Positions 58,880 to 64,000 of a stretch of 64,000 bases of DNA are shown here, piece by piece. The notes beneath the pieces are model-generated. The model did no database searches. It saw nothing but the letters and a program-made list of their open reading frames with translations, and was not told the origin of the DNA. Location: the NCBI GenBank assembly GCA_025024175.1, contig QCXZ01000053.1:6324001-6388000 (forward strand), read 5' to 3'. The DNA is from Rhyzopertha dominica. Lineage: Eukaryota; Arthropoda; Insecta; Coleoptera; Bostrichidae. How positions within the stretch are numbered: the stretch's first letter is position 1; each line of letters starts with the position of its first letter. The position numbers and the translations under genes were made by a program.

Positions 58880-58985
58880 ATTGCAAGTGATACGGATAAA
58901 ATTGATTGCCTTTAATTATTCGGTGTACTGAAGACAGACTAATACCGGTTGCTCTTGAGACTACCCTTTGACTAATGTGAGGATT
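58880..58985 (-). pseudogene. Mariner-like element copy 2, right of satellite array
   Basis: ATTGCAAGTGATACGG at 58880 starts a second copy of the 24 bases that end the left part (56262-56285, one mismatch). The mariner sequence then continues as in copy 1 (14455-14350 in reverse): TTGCCTTTAATTATTC, CTAATACCGGTTGCTCTT, CCTTTGACTAAT. It breaks off near 58985 where a Penelope-like fragment begins, so the N-terminal domain and second TIR are lost. Confidence 0.9.
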
Positions 58986-59215
58986 ATAAGTAAAGATTCA
59001 AAAATTTTAAAGTTTTTGTATCTAAAGTCTTTATGGTATAGCGCTTCAGTTCTGTTTTTCATAAGAATTATAAAATTAATTTGAAATTTTTGCAATGATT
59101 TGAATAATAATGCAAGTATTTCCCAATAGATGTAGGTTTTCTGCACCAATCTTGTGGTGTTGTTTTCATTTCTATATACTCTTATATAAAAAAGAAACCA
59201 ATCTATCATTTTTCA
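58986..59215 (-). pseudogene. Penelope-like element fragment
   Basis: On the minus strand: WFLFYIRVYRNENNTTRLVQ, KTYIYWEILALLFKSLQKFQ, then KNRTEALYHKDFRYKNFKI. This is the thumb region after the palm (FLD...vyrKpT...yl...S.hp...K...i...R). Its DNA also matches 39470-39680 (TAGATGTAGGTTT[C/T]CTG; TGTAAAAAAGAAACG-like). Confidence 0.6.
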
Positions 59216-59986
59216 TGCTAAAAACGCATACATTTTCTTCAAAAATAGGGCTTTTCCACCATAGTAAAGCCAATTACGGTTTCCATTTATAAGAAGTGTA
59301 TAATGTGTTTCAAAGCCATTGGCGTGGCGGTGTCTAGACAAAAAAAGTAACACATTTCTATTATTTGCTAACAAATCTATCAAACTCAGAATGCATAGCA
59401 GCGTCCACCTGGCTTTTTTCAACTCATCTCCAATCCTGAAAAGCTATCCAGCCGAAATGCACGCGGGAATCATTACATTGGCGATCTGCGTCATTGTTTT
59501 CTGCATCTGCCGGAATTTCCAGGCGCATCGGAATAAAATGATAATTCCTAAATCGGTCACGAATCTTATCAAGAACGGAACAGCCCCGAGGGTGGCGCGG
59601 TCTGCCCCCAGTTGGCGGCGTATAAAGAAGAGATAAGCGGCTGCCAAATATCCTGGCTAGGGCTTTCTGGCGCTGTGTAGGTGCGTAGACGCTGTATTTT
59701 TGTTCAGTCTAATAAAGAGTAACTTAAGGCCATATAAACAGAACTTTTGTTTGCCCATTTATATCATGGATTTGCTCGTGATGTAATATTAAAATGCCTA
59801 ATTGCGTTTAATGGTCGTAAACTTTATATTATTAGCTTTCCCTTACAGTAGGGGTTCTATTATTCTGATTACATAGTACCCAGTTGCATAATAATAGATC
59901 CACTGGTAATCGGAAACCAACTTGGTTAGTTCGGATATGAAAATTAGGTTTCTACAGTTGTTCATCATTAATAGTTATAGCACAGT
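59216..59986. other. No recognised gene
   Basis: The frame 59319-59636 (+, 105 residues) has a hydrophobic stretch (HAGIITLAICVIVFCICRNF) but no family match. 59430-59670 is GC-richer. Confidence 0.25.
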
Positions 59987-62170
59987 CATGGGCGTACCGA
60001 AGGGGAGGCAAGAGGGGCAGCTTCCCCCCCTGGACCTAGGAGCCAGCTCTGGGCCCTTCCTACTTCCCATACATTTAGTTGGTTAATTATGTGTGTACGC
60101 CTAAAAATTGTCTTATTTACGAAATTGTAAATGCAGTAAAATTTATGGGCAAGTGTATTTCACGGTGTTAATCTAGAACTCATATTTGACTCATGCAAAT
60201 GACCTTCTCTAATAAGTCATTGTCAAATGGTTTCCAAGCTTAATCGACACCATGTGCTTTTTGAAGCTGTGACTGCAACATTCTTGTTGTTACGATTCGT
60301 TGTCATAGGGCGGATATAGCTTTAAAACACTATGTGGCGTTTTTTTTTTTTAAAACAAGGAAAAAAAATCAAGAAACCAAACTAAGTAACAATTAATGAA
60401 AAAATATAACCCGAAAGATCAATTAATATGTGCGCTTAAGCGGGCTGCCAGCTTTAGTGGAGATGGGCGGGGTATTAACTGATAGTAAAAAAACAAGGGC
60501 GCCACGTGATTGAACCGCTAAGCGAATATCCGCCAATCACGAACCGCGGGTGAAAGATGTCAAAAATTCTGTGATCTAACAGGAATATCTCAACAAAAAA
60601 ATCCAACGATTGTTCAACAAATTCTATTCAACAAAAATACAACCCAAGTACTTACATGCATCCAGCGGTGTCCTCGGTATACGTATACCGAGGTATCCAC
60701 TGAAATATCTGAAAATTAATCACAAAAAGGCTGTTTCGGGTATCGTGACCCGAAACGAATTGAATTTAAAAATTATAACACTATTGAACAATCAAAGCAT
60801 AACTCTACCGTTGTAATAGAAACAAAACTATAAAGGCAAAACATTAATGCAAAATATTAACGAAACTAGTCAAAAGATTGAAGTTAATGTTAAATAATAC
60901 TCGATTACTTGACAATTAGAAAGAGATTTGAAAGTACAATATAAAATAAATTGATTTATATACAATGAATGAACGTGAATCTCAACGAAATATTAAAATA
61001 ACAAGTAGTATACATAGCTTAAGTTCGGGGCGATCTCTTCAGGTCACAAGGAACTGGTGAACATCAAAAGTAAATAGGTGCGATGACGATAGGCTCCCTC
61101 AGGCTAAGGCTAACGATGAACGGCTGTATATGGAATCCCGTGCCCCGCGATATCACCAGAGATAACAGGCCCTTGAAGAAACTCCTCGACAAAGAACGAC
61201 AGTACCTCTGCGTTGTAAATACTATTCGGCACTATTATAACCGACAGTAAAACCCTAGAATATCAGGTTCTTTAGCTAGAAAGCATGTTAAATGAAACTT
61301 ACAAGTAACCTCAGCTGGTCGAGGGTCAAATCACAATGCAGAATCGGCGTAGAAAATATGATTAAACTTCCACACAAACGATCGAGTAGGCTTCCGAATC
61401 CCCTAGCTCGGGCAACATTTGCTAACGCACAAAAACCAACCTAACGTGCGAAATTTCAGCAAATATACGTGTAACTAGTCCAAATAATCCCGAAAATCGG
61501 TGAGTACACTATAACCACTCAAAATGGAACCTAGCTACGAAGCTTTTACTCGATTGTGATTTATTTCCAAGTTAACACGAGAACGTATCGCCGTTTAATG
61601 ATAGATTTTTCCAGCTGAGAACGCGATTCTTATCAAGATACAAAAAAGAATGGAGCAAGAAACTCTCGAGCAGGACCGGTCGAGGTAAACCATGAAGTAC
61701 GCGAAGCAACGACCTGTTCTATTAAACCAATACATATACCAATGAATTATTGAATAAATGTAAAAAAGACTAAATATAACTTTTTCTAAATTATAGCGTT
61801 ACAACTATCTTGGTCAGGATGAGTCATAACACGATTTCTGCTTGATTCAGCTCTTCTACCTTTTCCTATAAAGATTGTTCAACTACTGTTATATGGAACA
61901 CACATTATAATCTGTCATATATTCGGTGATGACTCCAACTTTTGTACCAAATTTCTAAATTCGCATTACATTTTAACAATTAATACAGAAAAACAAAAAA
62001 CTAAAAATCCATCCGAACTAACGTTTATGAAAGTCAGTTTATTTAATATAAGTTTTAGGAATCCAGTAAAAGCATTATCAGTACGAATTAAAACCCGGTG
62101 TGTTGATAAAAATCCAATTAAATATATTTCAGTTTATTTAAATGAAACTCAATATTTTAAAATATTAGTA
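59987..62170 (+). repeat. Dispersed repeat family C, copy 2, with 1.5-kb insertion
   Basis: From CATGGGCGTACCGAAGGGG (59987) and CCATACATTTAG (about 60070) the sequence follows 45955-46440 to about 60290. It resumes near 61803 (ACTATCTTGGTC, then GAGTCATAACACGATTTCT) and runs to TTTATTTAAATGAAAC near 62150. The intervening ~1.5 kb (60288-61803) has TGTTACG...CGTTACA ends, which have the TG...CA form of an LTR, but no matching 5-bp duplication was found. GTTAC is present at both junctions. Confidence 0.7.
60672..60756. repeat. Perfect 22-bp palindrome and adjacent 9-bp hairpin
   Basis: 60672-60693 is a perfect self-complementary sequence (half: CCTCGGTATAC). Forty bases later GTTTCGGGT (60733-60741) and ACCCGAAAC (60748-60756) form a 9-bp stem with a 6-base loop. 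Both lie inside the 1.5-kb insertion. Confidence 0.9.
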
Positions 62171-62576
62171 GTCTGTTTATTTTTGACTATTTTTCATCTG
62201 CGTAATCAGAACCCGAATTGTAATAACTCTAAATGTGCTAATGTGAAGCCTAATCCTTTATGTATTAATTTGACTCAAATAACCCGAAACGATAACACGA
62301 AAGCAATTATAAAGTTAAAAAACAAATCAACTGCAGGAGTACAGGGTGTCCCATTTTCCATAGCCAACTTTTGAAAAATGTAACATTTCTTCAGTTCTCA
62401 ATATCTCGACTGGTTATGTAGACACAAAAAACTGTAAAGATATTTTTAATAGATATTTTTATTCTGAATCCAGTGGCGTATTCAGAATTTTTATAGGGGG
62501 TCACATTTTTGAGATATAACACAAACTTGCATTTTTTTAATGGAAACCATAGTTGGCTTTGCTAAGTAAGTCTGTA
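62171..62576. other. Transposon-type ends without bodies
   Basis: 62344 begins TACAGGGTGTCCCATTTTCC, a common insect mariner/MITE terminus form. Near 62471, CAGTGGCGTATTCAG then TTTTTATAGGGGG resembles another transposon terminus type. Partners were not located. The frame 62027-62374 (+) has no recognised domain. Confidence 0.35.
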
Positions 62577-62600
62577 AGTCTCATAGAGCGTTGCTTGATA
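62577..62600 (-). repeat. Terminus of the IS630-type element family
   Basis: On the minus strand this reads TATCAAGCAACGCTCTATG, then AGACT. It agrees at 21 of 24 positions with the ends at 6790 and 49501. Its element would extend toward lower coordinates, but the rest of that copy was not recognised. Confidence 0.65.
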
Positions 62601-63639
62601 CTTAACCTTGACCTAAAAGAAATTATGCGGTTGATTACCAGAAAGTTACAGATTTAACTAACGGCATTATCTACCTCAACAACAAAGCTTTTCCGGCTAT
62701 TTCTTAAGATTCCAATTCCAGCAGGTCATACCGGAATTTGGCAACAGAGCTCGGAAACACCACCGGAAAGCGAGATCGCGGCTGCCCATTGTGTGATCTA
62801 TGTCATAAATTCCATCCGCACTATTCCCGTACAGATAACACTGTAAATTTGCTCGGTGAGTTAATAACAGGGGGTGGTGGGCTCACCCTGCGGTTTATGT
62901 GCCGTCGCTAAAACATTCCGGGCCGATGAAAGGGGCCGTAAATCTCGATACCGCGAAATAAATAAAAATAATAAATCTCGGAGGAACCCACGTTGTCATA
63001 TGCTGTTTCAATAATTTATACTTAGGAACCGGGAATTGGGGTGAGGAAAACTTGGCCATGGAAAGATCGTTTTTTCTTTAGAGGGAGAAATGAGTTGTAA
63101 TATACGAAAGCACAATCTCTTACTATTCGTTGTTGAGTACGAAAGGTATAATTTCTAGATAGACTGGAAAGTTGAATTTTATTAAAAAGGTTAATATTTT
63201 GCAAGATAAACCAAATGCCAAGGATGGACACTTCTATGGATGATCCAGCCTATAAAAGTACATCATGACGGACAAGCAAAATAAAATCTTTCTAGTACAT
63301 TATAAACGTCCTTTAACCGCTCACGTAATGCGCCTGGCGAATGTGTCATTGGTTGGGAGCCATAGACAGGAGAGACATTCATTCGTAATCACCTAGCGAT
63401 TAGAGTACACAAATTAATAAATCGTTCATCAATGAGTGTGGTGTACCATTTCAGGTATACATATATTCTTATGAAAATCATTAAAACATTCTACAGTACT
63501 GTTAATTTCATGCGACTACGGTCGACTTTTATAAAAGCGTTGAAAGAAAAAAAAATATTTTCATTCAACGTTTAAGAGATCTCGCATTTGCGCTTTATCC
63601 ATAATAGATACATAAATGTATGTATTTATTCTGGATAGA
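62601..63639. other. No gene seen; GC-richer patch 62700-62960
   Basis: No coding similarity was recognised on either strand. Confidence 0.3.
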
Positions 63640-64000
63640 GTATTGAAGAAAACCGCAGAAAACTCTATTGTCTTAAGTCAGTCTTTAACACCTTCATCTA
63701 TGGATAGACGCAAAACCACCAGGCCATGCTGTACGGGGGCATCTGTTGACCATATGTCCAATTGTTTGGAGGGGATCTCCACATTCACAAGAAGGGTTGA
63801 TAGATGAATCCCGTCTATTAAGAAAAAACTTGCATTTCCCATGACCAGTGCGAAGGCGATTCAGAGTGACCCAAGACCTTCTTGGGAGGTCAGTTCCTGC
63901 TATCTCTTCCGTAGGATCGTCTATAAGCTGCTGATTGAATATATCACGTTTCTTAAGTTGCCAAACAGAACACCGTCCATCTTCAATGGTATAAGGAGCA
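63640..64000 (-). pseudogene. Non-LTR retrotransposon C-terminal fragment
   Basis: On the minus strand: LPRRSWVTLNRLRTGHGKCK, then NPSCECGDPLQTIGHMVNRC and PRTAWW. This is the end of insect LINE ORF2 proteins (W.tLNR.RtG.g.C...l...C.CG...QT..Hiv..Cp), downstream of the RT, with its C-x-C...H...C cluster. It continues beyond the window edge. Confidence 0.75.

Overview
The window looks like arthropod, most likely insect, nuclear DNA. It is AT-rich with scattered GC-richer islands and has no operon-like gene packing, and single ambiguous bases (n) suggest a draft assembly. No intact host gene, tRNA or rRNA could be recognised. Every coding stretch I can name is the relic of a transposable element, and all carry stops, frameshifts or deletions. 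The species cannot be fixed from this sequence.

Layout. 0-8 kb: a decayed Tc1-like transposase (minus), a gypsy-like LTR retrotransposon remnant (gag, protease, start of RT), a GC-richer ORF-free island and one end of a Tc1/mariner-IS630-type element (6790-7346). 8.6-10.9 kb: a candidate 2.3-kb element with CCCARCCAACACA termini. 12.5-15.3 kb: a Penelope-like (PLE) RT piece and a mariner-like element with both TIRs. 18-21 kb: a Mutator/YqaJ-type relic, a dispersed repeat (family A) carrying a short insertion that contains a complete hammerhead ribozyme, and a Tc1 relic. 22-26 kb: several non-LTR RT relics. 27-33 kb: the second family A copy (empty of the hammerhead insertion), a decayed second hammerhead, a non-LTR RT, and a ~1-kb foldback palindrome inserted in that RT. 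34-45 kb: PLE fragments, the second Mutator/YqaJ copy, a non-autonomous hAT-like element, two near-perfect hairpins and the longest PLE relic. 46-54 kb: family C repeat copy 1 and an IS630-type element with a decayed transposase that is itself interrupted by a 1.79-kb element with 22-bp TIRs and a GTGC target duplication. 55-59 kb: a second mariner copy split by a ten-unit satellite array (271-276 bp monomers) flanked by a 24-bp duplication of the mariner sequence. 60-64 kb: family C copy 2 with a 1.5-kb insertion, several transposon ends and a LINE C-terminus.

The genes do not cooperate as a pathway. What the window records is nested transposition and repeat turnover. The two observations I rate highest are (1) the hammerhead ribozyme at 19707-19755, whose invariant core and three stems can be checked by eye, inside a ~197-bp insertion with a 13-bp target duplication and an empty paralogous site in the same window; and (2) the higher-order satellite array that broke into a mariner transposase gene with a 24-bp flanking duplication.
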